Source: Bog-159 sp963756605 (GTDB taxonomy: Bacteria > Acidobacteriota > Terriglobia > Bryobacterales > Bryobacteraceae). From it: a stretch of 64,000 nt of DNA. Below, piece by piece: positions 1 to 8,963 of this stretch. Under the pieces are notes generated by a model. It was not told the DNA's origin and did no database searches. It worked only from the letters and a program-made list of their open reading frames with translations. The position numbers and the translations under genes are program-made. The stretch spans positions 124,001 to 188,000 of the forward strand of contig CAVWOT010000007.1 of NCBI GenBank assembly GCA_963756605.1, given 5' to 3'. How positions within the stretch are numbered: the stretch's first letter is position 1; each line of letters opens with the position of its first letter.

Positions 1-245
1 CAGCGAATTGTTATTGCATGGCGAAGGGCAAGAATAGACTCGATGGAGTTGTTGTTGCGGGATTGGCTGCTGAACGGTGAGAGCGCAAAAAAGAGCGTCT
101 GATACTTTTCGTCGAGACCGGTCACTCGCCTTGATCTGCTCCACGATCAGCTTTCGCAATCGTTCCGTGCACTTCTTCAGCCAACTTTCTAAGTCTTGTG
201 CGAGTGGCCGTGCAAAATCCGCCCCAGGAAAATAGCGAGTTCTTA
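1..245. other. no recognisable gene
   Basis: Neither strand carries a reading frame that I recognise. The minus strand has a short open stretch rich in Lys/Arg, but I could not assign it to a family. It is probably the far end of the decayed DNA that follows. Confidence 0.4.
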
Positions 246-620
246 TCAATCTGCATCCTTTGGAGTTTGGCTAATCAACATCCCGAGCCGTTCTCGGCTA
301 ACAACAAACCTTATGACCACAGGTCGATCCACCGGAACCGGCCTCACGAGCATTCGGAATAGGCTAATCTCGAACGGTTCCACGGTGTGCAGGTTACTCA
401 GTTGCGGATCGCCATTCCGTAAGGCGGCGCTGGCGGCGCCGATCACGCGGTCTGGATCTCCCGCCGTGCGCACCATGTAAGTGATAAACCGGCCGGCGTC
501 CTGGCGGAACGGCGCGAAAAGCATGGGTTCACTGGCGCTGTCCAGACCGGCTTCCGCGATATCCCCCACTACGCCGGCGATTTGCCGGTAGGGTTCCGTG
601 GGTGAATAAGTGAATTTAAT
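246..620 (-). pseudogene. Remnant of FtsX/MacB-type orphan permease
   Basis: An open minus-strand stretch reads YRQIAGVVGDIAEAGLDS, then EPMLFAPFRQD, MVRTAGDPDRVIGAAS and LRNGDPQLSNLHTVE. This is the periplasmic MacB-like segment that lies between the first and second membrane blocks of acidobacterial orphan permeases. The two intact permeases near 53.7-58.6 kb contain the equivalent stretch, for example IVGIVGDVRAQGLDSPPSP in the 828-residue protein. No ATG-initiated complete gene exists: the N-terminal membrane part and the C-terminal three-helix FtsX block are both missing. I read it as an internal fragment left by deletion. Coordinates mark the recognisable part plus the open frame down to its stop; the last 30 or so residues may be unrelated. 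Confidence 0.7.
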
Positions 621-710
621 GCTGCAAACTGCGTCACCGGGAGTGCCTTGCGTGGCGCCGGCGGCGGGCGTCTTGCATGATCTCACGACCAAAACAGCGG
701 GTGGCGTCCA

Positions 711-815
711 TCAGGTGATCGTCCCACGCGCACGGACCTGTTCAGCTTCGGGTCGATGCTCTATGAGATGGCTGCAGGGCGGCAACCGTTCACCGGCGCG
801 ACAGGTGAATTTTCC
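711..815 (+). pseudogene. Ser/Thr protein kinase C-lobe fragment
   Basis: The plus strand reads GDRPTRTDLFSFGSMLYEMA followed by AGRQPFTGAT. This is the subdomain IX region of Hanks-type kinases (consensus D-x-x-S/F-x-G-x-x-L-Y-E-M-x-x-G-x-x-P-F). Nothing else of a kinase is visible on either side, so this is a fragment of about 35 codons. It lies antisense to the last part of the DUF1003 reading frame, whose tail is therefore probably acquired sequence. Acidobacteria carry many such kinases, so local recombination between kinase or permease loci is a plausible source (inference). Confidence 0.65.
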
Positions 816-1334
816 TTGTTGGGCCGTTGCATCCGCGGCGGGAAGGTTTTCCTGTAGCTCCGACAACACGTCATTGATCTCGGTTCGTTTCGTCATGGCG
901 TTAATTTCCGGATCGTTCGCGATCTTGAGCTTATGATGCTCGCAGAGCGCCCGAAGCATTTGCAGCATCTTCGTATTCTCATCCTCGGACAGGAGGTTTA
1001 TCTGCAGTTCGAGGTGGTTGCGCTGGTCCGCCTGCAGCCCGGTTCTGTTCTGGCTCATCAGGATGAAGAGCGACAGGAAGATCGATTCCAGCGACACAAT
1101 CATCGTAAGCAGCGGGAAGGAAAACGGGTCGAAGGTGCCGTTGCCACTCATATTCAGCGTGACCCAGAGGGCAAACCAGATCACGTGAAAGGCGATGAAC
1201 CACATCCTGCCGGCCTGCGTTGCGATGGCATCGCCGATGCGGGCCGAAAATGAACGGTTGGCAAGCGCCTTTGCCTCCAGTTCGCAGATTGCTTTGACGT
1301 TTCGGGCTGTAGCCGAGGGGGTTTCCATACCCAT
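711..1334 (-). CDS. DUF1003 family membrane protein with a foreign tail
   Basis: Predicted inner-membrane protein of 207 residues. Residues about 30-90 contain the family hallmark: FSARIGDAIATQAGRMWFI, two transmembrane helices (FIAFHVIWFALWVTLNM and FPLLTMIVSLESIFLSLFIL), then SQNRTGLQADQRNHLELQIN, which matches the DUF1003 consensus. The helical tail about 115-165 (LLSEDENTKMLQMLRALCEH) is also typical. The function of the family is not established. From about residue 172 the sequence has no family character and runs antisense to a kinase fragment, so the natural stop was probably lost and the frame now ends by chance. The alternative start at codon 3 is equally possible. The gene is isolated among relics. 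Confidence 0.8.
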   Translation of the reverse strand: MGMETPSATARNVKAICELEAKALANRSFSARIGDAIATQAGRMWFIAFHVIWFALWVTLNMSGNGTFDPFSFPLLTMIVSLESIFLSLFILMSQNRTGLQADQRNHLELQINLLSEDENTKMLQMLRALCEHHKLKIANDPEINAMTKRTEINDVLSELQENLPAADATAQQGKFTCRAGERLPPCSHLIEHRPEAEQVRARGTIT

Positions 1335-1511
1335 ATGCTAAGCCAACACCGGCAGATGCCGGCAGCATATGAGGCGCCCTGTTGTCAGTCCGCTTTGAAC
1401 GACCGCTCTTGTGGGACTTTAGCGGCAACACATTGCTACCACGTAACGGGCGCTTTACTGGGCGAACATGGAATGTTGATTTTGGCGGGGATACCCGGTT
1501 ACATCACCGCT

Positions 1512-1875
1512 ATAGATCGAAGCGGCACGGTTGCTTGGAAAGGCCCCGCTGCTGCAGCGCGGCAGGCGTAATGACGATGTCGAAGGCTGGGATGGCCGCA
1601 TTGTTCGGCTGGACGCTGTAGCTGACAATGGTGGACAGATCATGCAGCAGAGTTTGAACGCTGTGCACGGGTAAATCGTCTTCAAGTCGCCGACTGTGAA
1701 CCTTCTGTTGGGCGGCGGCAGAGCGCTACGGCGGCGCCACCACCGAGATCCGCAGCTGCTGTGCGGCGGCTCGTCGTCATCGTCAAACAGCAGAGGGCCG
1801 GATCCTGACGCAGGTGCCACTTCACGTGGTAAGCCAGCATGCAGAGGAAAATGTAGTCGCGCAACCGCAAAGGCT
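1512..1875 (-). mobile_element. IS1634-type transposase C-terminal relic
   Basis: Read on the minus strand in successive frames: LRDYIFLCMLAYHVKWHLRQ, then PLLFDDDDE, then DLPVHSVQTLLHDLSTIVS, then PAALQQRGLSKQPCRFDL and a stop at 1513. This is the characteristic end of IS1634-family (IS4 superfamily) transposases, where a membrane-like HIFLCMLAYYVEWHMR segment is followed by LLFDDDD and a VHSFQTLL motif. At least two frameshifts break it and the catalytic DDE part is absent. The 177 bases between this relic and the DUF1003 gene contain nothing recognisable. Confidence 0.75.
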
Positions 1876-2318
1876 AAAGCAAAACAGTGCAAGAGCGTAA
1901 GAGGGAAAAGAATAGAGGTAACTAAGTCCTGGCGCAACGAATCCCGCTGATGAGGTTGCGGACGTCCGGTCCTGAGCCGGCCCAACTGGCCGCATGCAGC
2001 GCCGGCCCTTCCGCACGAGCGAGACTGCCCCGCATGCGGCGTGCTGGGCGGAATCCGCTGGCCCCAATCCGTATCGCGAAGGCGCCACTATCAAAGATCT
2101 CGAATTCCTGGTCCAGGGGAAGCGTTTCGGGATGCGTTCGACCAATATCGCGAGCCGGCTGCGGTGTGCCCTCCATCACGTTCGCGCCGAAACTGCCCGA
2201 AAGATAATCGAGAATATTCCGTCCGGCCGCCACGATTCTACTATGGAATGGAAACACGTATTGCCAAAGCCGTGAGCCACGCCACCCCCGACAAGTTGCT
2301 TCACGCCGCAGCGCTGTC
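1876..2318. other. non-coding or unrecognised debris
   Basis: Open frames exist on both strands, but none shows a family motif, a convincing start or a consistent codon pattern. I see no gene here. It separates transposase debris from the sensor kinase and must contain that gene's promoter, which I cannot place. Confidence 0.4.
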
Positions 2319-5300
2319 ATGTTCACCCAAACCCACCGCTCTGATTCCGGATGGTACGAGAACTCACGGCCAGCAGGCGCCGCCCGCTGTTACTCCCGCA
2401 TAAAGGCAACCAATGAGGACCGCCATCCTACTACAGCATCTCAGGCGCATCGCGCCGTGCCCACGGCCGCTATATGGCTGACGTCGATCCTTTGTGCGGC
2501 TGCAGCCGCATATGGCCAGCCGGCGAAGACCGGTGTGAATCTGCCAGTCTTGACGCAGATTTCGGAGATCCGCCGGCTCACGCGCGATCAAGCCGCGCTC
2601 GGCTACCCCGTCCGGGTCCGCGCGGTCGTAACATTCTACAGTCCGTCCGGTCTCGACTTTTTAGGGCGGGATACGTTCATGGGCTCCGATATTCCCGGCC
2701 TGTTCGTGCAGGACTCCACGGCCGGTATATTCGTGAACCTCCCGAAAGGCGCCCCGCCGCTACGGCTTGGACAGCTTGTGGACCTTGAAGGCGTCGCGGA
2801 GGCTCCGGACTTCGCCCCCCAGATAGGCAAACCCCGTTATCGCGTGATCGGCGAGGCGGCCCTTCCACAACCGGGGCGACCTTCCCTTGAAAGGATGCTC
2901 TCGACTGCCGAAGATAGCCAGTGGGTTGAGACACGGGGCATAATCCGGCAGGTCAGAAGCGTGGAAGGGATGCTCGCCATCGATATAGCGGTCGCGGGGG
3001 GAAGTTTGAAAGCGATTCTTCCCGGCATCCGTGGCGGCGTTCCCCGCCAGCTTGTCGATGCGGAGGTACGGGTTCGCGGGGCATGCGGCGCCGCGTTTAA
3101 CAAGAAGCTTCAACTGTTGGGCATCCTGCTTTATGTTCCCAGCCTGAGCCAGATCGAGGTATTGAAGGCGCCCCAGGCTCCTTTCGCCCAGGATATTCAG
3201 CCCATCGAGCAAGTGGCGCGCTTTGCCCCGGAAGGATCCCTGGGGCACCGCATCCGCATCCAGGGTGTCGTCACCCTACAGGAATCCGCTCGGGCAGTCT
3301 ACGTATCCGACGGAAATACCGGACTTCGCATCGAATCTGCGGAGCCGGTTGCAGTCAAGCCTGGAGATCGTCTGGACGTGTCCGGTTTCCCGCGTGTTTC
3401 CGACTACGCTCTTACCATCGAGGACGCCGTATGCCGGCGCCTTGGGAGCCATGCCCGCCTGACGCCCATACCGGTCACGGCCGAACAGATCCTCAGCGGC
3501 GATTACGATTCCCTGCCCGTCTCGATCGAAGGGCGCCTGTTGGCAAGATCGGATCTTGCGGATAGCCAGACCCTGGTGTTGAAAAACGGGCGCACCGTTT
3601 TTGCCGCTTTTGTCCGCCAACCGCGCAGCGCAAACAAGCTGACGGCTCCGGTTGGCAGCGTACTGCGGGTGGCCGGAATCTGCGTGACCGATAACGATAA
3701 TACCGATAAGGATAATAACCAACGCGACCAGGCGTTCCACGTGCTTCTCCAGTCCGCCGGCGACGTGTCAATAGTGCAGCAGCCACCCTGGTGGACGGTC
3801 CCGAGAACTTTGGTTGTTTTCAGCACGCTGACCCTCGCAATACTTGGCGCGCTAGCTTGGGTTGTCGTCCTGCAGCGCAGGGAAGCGGCGCATCGGAGCC
3901 GCACGCAACTCCTGGACCTCACCGCGAACCTGCCCGGCGCAGTCTTCCAGTTCCAGAAGATGATATCGCAGCCTGACGACGCGAGCCGTGACGTACCGAT
4001 CGGCAAATTCCTTTTTATCAGCGATGGCCTCGAAAGCCTTTGCGGCAGGACGGCTCAGGAGGTCACGGAAAATGCCCAGCTTCTCCTGGAGTCGGTCCAT
4101 CTGGAAGACGCGCGCGCCGTGAAGGGCGAGCTGCGCCGCGCGTTGCAGACGGATACCACGTTCTCCTGCACTTATCGCGTACAACAGGGAACCGCAGTGC
4201 GGTGGCTTTCGACGACGGCCGTGCCCCAGGCGCAGGAGTCCGGAGATCTGGTATGGAACGGCGTCATCATGGACGTCACCGCGGTCAAAGAGGCGGAACT
4301 CAAACTGGGCAAGTATGCGGATGAACTGGCAGTTACCGCGGAGCGGGCGGAAACGGCGGCCAAGGCTAAGTCCGAATTCCTGGCCACCATGAGTCACGAG
4401 ATTCGGACACCCATGAACGGAGTCATCGGTATGACCGGTCTGCTGCTGGAAACGCCGCTGTCGGAGGAGCAGAGAGAGTTGGCCGAGACCATTCGCAGCT
4501 CCGGAGAGGCGCTGCTGTGCATCATTAACGACGTTTTGGACTTCTCCAAGATCGAGGCCGGCAAGCTGGACCTGGAATCGCACCCGTTCGAATTGCGTTC
4601 CCTGATCGAGGAGTCTCTCGACTTGGTGGCCGGCATGGCGCACCGTAAAAAGCTGGAGATCTGCGCGGTGGTGGAAGACGGAATGTCTCCGTGCGTATCC
4701 GGCGACCCCACGCGCCTGCGGCAGATCCTGCTCAACTTGCTGAGCAATGCCATCAAGTTTACGGAGTCTGGCGAGGTCATTCTGAGCGCGCAGCAGGAGG
4801 AGCAGAGCGGGGAAACCTGTTTGGTCCGTTTTGCGGTGCGCGACACCGGTATCGGCATGACGGAAGAAACTCAGGGGAGGCTGTTTCAGAGCTTCAGCCA
4901 GGCCGATAGTTCGACGACGCGGCGTTATGGCGGCACCGGGCTGGGGCTGGTGATTTCCAAGCGGCTGGTCAACCTGATGGGCGGTGAGATAGGGGTGGAG
5001 AGTGCGCCGGGGGAGGGATCCACTTTCTGGTTCACGGTTCCTCTCAAACGGGTGCAGAACGTGCCCGGTGCCGCATCCCTCGAAAGCCTGCGCGGCAAGC
5101 GCGTCCTGGTGGTGGACGACAATCGGACGAGCCGCAGCATCCTGGAGAGGCAGATTGGCAATGCCGGCATGAGCGTGACTGTTTCGGCAAGCGGAGCTGA
5201 CGCGATCGTCCGGCTCGAGGAAGCCTCCGGCCGCGGATTGCCCTTCGACCTCGGCGTGCTCGATTTGCACATGCCGAGCATGAACGGACTGATGCTCACC

Positions 5301-6284
5301 CGCGAGATCCGGGCCCGGCGAGCACTGCACGACATGGCCCTAATGATCCTGGCCTCGGATCGCGACCGCGAGGAGGCAGCACTCGCCAGCCAGATGGGAG
5401 TGAGCGCTTTCCTGGTAAAGCCGGTGCGCCAGGCGACCCTACTCAAGGTTATTACCCAGATGTTCGGCGAAGGCGTCATGCCTCAGCAATCGGTCGAAGC
5501 CGGGCAGGTGAAGCTCCGCGGACGCGTGCTGGTGGCGGAAGACAATCCTACGAATCAGAAAGTCATAGTGATGCGCTTGACGCGGCTCGGCTGCGTCGTG
5601 GATGTGGCCAACGACGGGTTGGAGGCGGTCGAGGCATGCTCTTCCAACTCGTACGACCTGATCCTGATGGACTGCCAGATGCCCGTCATGGATGGATTCC
5701 AGGCGACCCGCGCCATCCGTGAGCAGGGCTCTCGCCGTGTGCCCATTATCGCCGTCACCGCCAATGCCATGGAAGGGGAACGGGAAAAATGCCTCGATGC
5801 CGGAATGGACGACTATCTGGCTAAGCCCGTTCGTCCGGAGGATCTCATTGCCAAGTTAAAGCAATGGCTGGGGGCCCTGCCGGCTCCGCTGTCGCAGCCC
5901 CTGCAAGGTCCGGCAGTTAGCAAATCGCGCGCGCAACTCGATGCTTTTATCGACGAATTGAACGATTCCCGAACCTCCCCCGAGGAGATCGATTCCCTTC
6001 TGCTGGTGATCCTCGAGAGCACGCCGCCGGTGCTGGAACGGCTCGTCGAATCGGTCGCGCGACGGGAAGAGCAGCCCGCTTCTTTTGCAGCGCACAACCT
6101 GAAGGGGACCTTCGCGACCATCGGATTGTCCGATTTGGCCCGGGCGGTCGCGGTAGTCGAAGACGACTGCAAACACCAGCACTGGCGGAAAGCCGATGAC
6201 GATATGGCCCCTGTCAACAGGCTTTTTCGCGAGATTATAGAGCTAATTGCGGCTAGAATCGAACAGCAAGTCGCCACGCTCTGA
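2319..6284 (+). CDS. Hybrid sensor histidine kinase / response regulator with HPt
   Basis: A 1321-residue membrane phosphorelay protein. Order: signal or membrane helix about 47-66 (AIWLTSILCAAAAAYG); a periplasmic sensor region about 70-490 built of repeated beta-rich OB-like units (RVRAVVTFYSP, HRIRIQGVVTLQES); membrane helix about 495-520 (LVVFSTLTLAILGALAWVVV); PAS-like domain about 535-660; HisKA with FLATMSHEIRTPMNG (phospho-accepting His about 693); HATPase with NLLSNAIKF and GGTGLGLVISKRL; two receiver domains (VLVVDDNRTS about 930 and VLVAEDNPTNQ about 1068, the second with the usual LILMDCQMPVMDGF); and a C-terminal HPt domain with AAHNLKG. In the first receiver the phospho-Asp region reads DLGVLDLHMP, so it looks functional. 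An in-frame GTG at 2457 gives a cleaner signal sequence (VPTAAIWLTSILCAAAAAYG) and may be the real start, since the first 46 residues have no membrane or domain character. No partner regulator is adjacent. The ligand is unknown. Confidence 0.92.
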   Translation: MFTQTHRSDSGWYENSRPAGAARCYSRIKATNEDRHPTTASQAHRAVPTAAIWLTSILCAAAAAYGQPAKTGVNLPVLTQISEIRRLTRDQAALGYPVRVRAVVTFYSPSGLDFLGRDTFMGSDIPGLFVQDSTAGIFVNLPKGAPPLRLGQLVDLEGVAEAPDFAPQIGKPRYRVIGEAALPQPGRPSLERMLSTAEDSQWVETRGIIRQVRSVEGMLAIDIAVAGGSLKAILPGIRGGVPRQLVDAEVRVRGACGAAFNKKLQLLGILLYVPSLSQIEVLKAPQAPFAQDIQPIEQVARFAPEGSLGHRIRIQGVVTLQESARAVYVSDGNTGLRIESAEPVAVKPGDRLDVSGFPRVSDYALTIEDAVCRRLGSHARLTPIPVTAEQILSGDYDSLPVSIEGRLLARSDLADSQTLVLKNGRTVFAAFVRQPRSANKLTAPVGSVLRVAGICVTDNDNTDKDNNQRDQAFHVLLQSAGDVSIVQQPPWWTVPRTLVVFSTLTLAILGALAWVVVLQRREAAHRSRTQLLDLTANLPGAVFQFQKMISQPDDASRDVPIGKFLFISDGLESLCGRTAQEVTENAQLLLESVHLEDARAVKGELRRALQTDTTFSCTYRVQQGTAVRWLSTTAVPQAQESGDLVWNGVIMDVTAVKEAELKLGKYADELAVTAERAETAAKAKSEFLATMSHEIRTPMNGVIGMTGLLLETPLSEEQRELAETIRSSGEALLCIINDVLDFSKIEAGKLDLESHPFELRSLIEESLDLVAGMAHRKKLEICAVVEDGMSPCVSGDPTRLRQILLNLLSNAIKFTESGEVILSAQQEEQSGETCLVRFAVRDTGIGMTEETQGRLFQSFSQADSSTTRRYGGTGLGLVISKRLVNLMGGEIGVESAPGEGSTFWFTVPLKRVQNVPGAASLESLRGKRVLVVDDNRTSRSILERQIGNAGMSVTVSASGADAIVRLEEASGRGLPFDLGVLDLHMPSMNGLMLTREIRARRALHDMALMILASDRDREEAALASQMGVSAFLVKPVRQATLLKVITQMFGEGVMPQQSVEAGQVKLRGRVLVAEDNPTNQKVIVMRLTRLGCVVDVANDGLEAVEACSSNSYDLILMDCQMPVMDGFQATRAIREQGSRRVPIIAVTANAMEGEREKCLDAGMDDYLAKPVRPEDLIAKLKQWLGALPAPLSQPLQGPAVSKSRAQLDAFIDELNDSRTSPEEIDSLLLVILESTPPVLERLVESVARREEQPASFAAHNLKGTFATIGLSDLARAVAVVEDDCKHQHWRKADDDMAPVNRLFREIIELIAARIEQQVATL

Positions 6285-6433
6285 AGTGAGATCGTCAGCA
6301 ATCATCTGAAAACGTAGTTTTCTGAACTTTGGCCGGAGGGAGCGACATCATCGCGCCACAGGCGCAATCATTTGTCTGATCATCAAAAACGCCTGGCTGA
6401 ACGGAAGTATCTTGGTCATCAAAGGCGGAAAGT

Positions 6434-6998
6434 GATGGAGCCGTTCGTGCTAGGAAGTAACGGCAACCTGTGGCTCGAGAGTGGTCCCTTCGGGACGGTC
6501 CCCGCCGCCGCGCGTCCAGGTCGACGGTAACGTCTGGACCTTTCAAGCATTGTCCACCACGGAAGTATTGGTATTGGGAAGCAACGGAAACCTGTGGCTC
6601 GAGTACGGACCCTTTGGGACGGTGCCGCCGTCACGCGTGCAAATTGATGGCAACGTGCTGGCCTTCCAGGCACTGTCCGCCTCTGAAGTTTTCGTGCCGG
6701 GCACCAACGGCGACTTATGGCGTGAGCACGCTCCCTTCGGGACTGTTCCTCCTCCTCGTTATCCACGACGCATGTCTACGTGCTGGGTACGAATGGCAAC
6801 CTATGGCTCGAGCACACACCATTCGGGACGGTCCCGCCTCCGCGTGTCCAGGTCGACGGCAATGTGGAGGCGTTCGAGCCGTTGTCGGCGACTGAAGCGA
6901 TCGTACTTGGCACGAATGGCGAGCTTTGGCTCGAACATGGGCCGTTCGGTAACATAGTTCCTCCTCCGCGCGTGCAGATTGACGGGAATGTAGCTTAA
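6434..6998 (+). pseudogene. Broken gene of 41-residue propeller-like repeats
   Basis: Five copies of a unit with consensus VDGNVxAFQALS, then EVxVLGxNGNLWLEH, then PFGTVPPPR can be read, with NLWLE-type cores beginning at 6464, 6589, 6712, 6798 and 6921. The normal period is 123 bp (41 residues). The first interval is 125 bp, which shifts frame, and the third is 86 bp because about 37 bases are missing, which shifts frame again. No single reading frame covers all units. The pattern (Gly-Asn-Leu-Trp cores, one per about 41 residues) resembles beta-propeller lectins such as the tectonin/fucose-lectin class, but I cannot name the family. The ATG at 6434 starts the first unit directly, without a signal peptide, so the gene is probably also 5'-truncated. 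Confidence 0.7.
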
Positions 6999-7100
6999 CC
7001 GTGCCGAAGTCGAGGCGATAGTCCGCCTGTTCGAGCGACGACCTCGCTATGGCCGGTTTTTTGAGAGCGTTGATCGGCGACAATTAGATCTCCGGGTCGT

Positions 7101-7124
7101 GTTGCCTCATTTAAGAATGTTACC
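7101..7124 (+). repeat. Left terminal repeat of the integrase/primase element
   Basis: Pattern GTTGCCTCAT, five bases, AATGTTACC. It matches the inverted sequences at 10114-10136 and 10147-10170 in both conserved blocks, with variation concentrated in the spacer. Only one copy was seen at this end. Confidence 0.7.
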
Positions 7125-7563
7125 GAACCGCTAATCGTCGTTCAAGGGCTGGTTTGTAGGGGCGGCGGGCGAACATTTCGGGAACAATCTGGGCCAGGCC
7201 TCTGACTCTTGGTGGCGGTCGCTGGGCCCAGTGCCGAGGCGTGAGACAGAAGCCAACTGGTCACGGAGAGAATAATCACTCGCTTTCGACGAACTCACTA
7301 ATCGCCGTGGTCCCAGCAGAAAAAGGAATGCAACCGCTCGACGGATCGCGCCGTTGGGGTAGGGTAAGGGCAAGCAAGCAAACAAGAATCCAGTGCTCAG
7401 CGTGATGGCGCGGGAGTCCAGTTGCGTAACCGCACGACCGGCGGTTACCGCCCACCAGCCCCCCCTGCTTCCTGGCACGGGTCCCGGGGGGCGGGAAGCC
7501 CAGCGCGGACTGACAAAATTCCAGCAGACCTTATCATTCGAAAGACTCAGATATCGCGGCTCA
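7125..7563. other. non-coding left arm of the transposon
   Basis: About 440 bases between the left end and the last gene of the element. No family motif is readable on either strand. It has GC-rich runs, including a C-tract near 7455 and a G-tract near 7488 that could pair. It could hold a transcription terminator or an RNA, but I see no decisive structure. Confidence 0.35.
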
Positions 7564-8493
7564 TTACGCTTTCTGCAACACCTCTCGGATTGCCTCTGAC
7601 GACAACTGGTCGGGCTGGGCGCCGACGGGCAACCCCAGGACTTGCACCGTGGAAATCGGCCGCAATTTCTCGGAGATGACTTGGCTCGCGTTTCTGCCGG
7701 TGATGTCACCGTCCAGCATCAGAATGACCTGGCGGAACCGATCGACGAGGGCGCCTCGTTGCGGCTCGTAAAGCACGGCTCCCATCAGAGCCACTACGGA
7801 TGGGATGCCGGCTTGGTGCACCTTCATGCAGTCGAAGAAGCCTTCCACTACGACGACCGCGCTCTCCTCGGTGGCTGCGGCGCGATGCATGTTAAACAGG
7901 ACTTCCGACTTCGCGAATCCCGGCGGGACTCGGTAGCGCGGCGAGGTCTGATCCCATGCGCGGCCGCAGTAAGCGATGAGTTCTCCCTGGGCGTTGTGGA
8001 TGGGAATGACCAGCCGCCCGCGCATCAAGCCGGGTCCAGGGTAGAAGCCCACGCCGAACTCGCGCGCGGTCTTGTGGCTGATCCCTCGATCCGCCAAGTA
8101 CGGATGCATGCAATCCACGCCTCTCAACTCGAACGGCAGCGGCAGAGAAGTCTTTGTTCTTTTCGTAACCAGTTCCTTCCCATTCGGCAATGGCCTCCAC
8201 GGGTCCGACGCGCGGGTCTGGGAGTGCAGTCTTTGCGCCGCCTCGTACACAGAGCAGCGCTCCATCGCCGCCACGAAGTCCAACACATTTCCGCCGGCGC
8301 CACAGGCAAAGCAATGAAACAGATTGCGCGCCAAATTTGCATGGAAGGCTTCCCGTCCATCGCCGTGGTGAATCGGGCACCGTCCGCGGTACTGATCTTT
8401 TCCGCTGCGTCGCAACTCGACACGATAATGCCGGAACACGGATTCCAGACTCACCTCTCGCTTGATCGATTTGAAATCCAGCCACTTGTTCAT
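7564..8493 (-). CDS. DnaG-like CHC2 zinc-finger / TOPRIM protein of the transposon
   Basis: A compact primase-like protein of 309 residues (start MNKWLDFKSIK at 8493; longer upstream starts lack family character). Residues about 10-75 form a CHC2 zinc ribbon: CPIHHGDG and later FHCFACGAGGNVLDFV supply Cys, His and two Cys. The middle resembles the DnaG N-terminal core (GRLVIPIHNAQGELIAYCGR, then FAKSEVLFNMHRA). The TOPRIM motifs are VVVVEGFFDCMKVHQAG (catalytic Glu) and ILMLDGDITGR (Asp-x-Asp). It lacks the C-terminal helicase-binding region of chromosomal DnaG, which is about twice as long. It begins 11 bases after the integrase tail on the same strand, which suggests co-transcription. The enzymatic role (primer synthesis or DNA binding during transposition) is inference. 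Confidence 0.85.
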   Translation of the reverse strand: MNKWLDFKSIKREVSLESVFRHYRVELRRSGKDQYRGRCPIHHGDGREAFHANLARNLFHCFACGAGGNVLDFVAAMERCSVYEAAQRLHSQTRASDPWRPLPNGKELVTKRTKTSLPLPFELRGVDCMHPYLADRGISHKTAREFGVGFYPGPGLMRGRLVIPIHNAQGELIAYCGRAWDQTSPRYRVPPGFAKSEVLFNMHRAAATEESAVVVVEGFFDCMKVHQAGIPSVVALMGAVLYEPQRGALVDRFRQVILMLDGDITGRNASQVISEKLRPISTVQVLGLPVGAQPDQLSSEAIREVLQKA

Positions 8494-8504
8494 CGCGCAC
8501 CTCG

Positions 8505-8960
8505 CTAGGCACCCGCTCCCGGAGCAAGTCCATTTTCGTTGGATGTGCGCGCGCCGACGACCGCCGAACACGTCGCGTCTTTCTCCGATTCGGGGGCGGG
8601 GTCAACACCGAGCACCAACTGGCGGGCGATTGCGCTACGCCATCGTTTGACTCGTCGTTGGAGCGTTCGCAGTTGCCCTGGCGGGAAAACGCCGGGCATG
8701 CTTTCCTGCAAGCGGCGGAACAGTTCTTTGGCATTGGCGTCGGGCTGTTCGTTGAGCCACTGCTGAACCTGCAGCCAGACGGCTTCAAATGGGTCCGCAC
8801 GAGTGCGATATGTGCGTGGCCCACGGGTCCTCTGGCGATGTGTCGCACGCACTTCACCATCGCGCCACACGGTGGAAAGACTGGCTACGAAACCGCTTAA
8901 CTCCGGAGTCGCTGGAGCCGTGGCGACGTTGGCGACGCCGACTTCAAGTTGCGCGAGCAC
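8505..8960 (-). CDS. C-terminal tail of the split integrase
   Basis: A 151-residue ORF starting with GTG. It contains WLQVQQWLNEQPDANAKELF and then QLRTLQRRVKRWR, a motif usually found at the C-terminus of long DDE integrase-type transposases and thought to bind DNA. The upstream integrase stops with TAG at 8964-8966. The next codons (CGC, then this GTG) continue in the same frame, so the two ORFs are one 539-codon reading frame interrupted by a single amber codon. Either this is a nonsense mutation, or the tail is made by readthrough or by internal initiation. The last 35 residues are low in family character. Confidence 0.75.
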   Translation of the reverse strand: MLAQLEVGVANVATAPATPELSGFVASLSTVWRDGEVRATHRQRTRGPRTYRTRADPFEAVWLQVQQWLNEQPDANAKELFRRLQESMPGVFPPGQLRTLQRRVKRWRSAIARQLVLGVDPAPESEKDATCSAVVGARTSNENGLAPGAGA

Positions 8961-8963
8961 GCG

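Noticed and set aside
3852..5330. Long open frame on the minus strand opposite the sensor kinase
   Set aside because: It is the GC-rich shadow of a gene whose domains are unambiguous on the plus strand; the antisense protein has no family motif.
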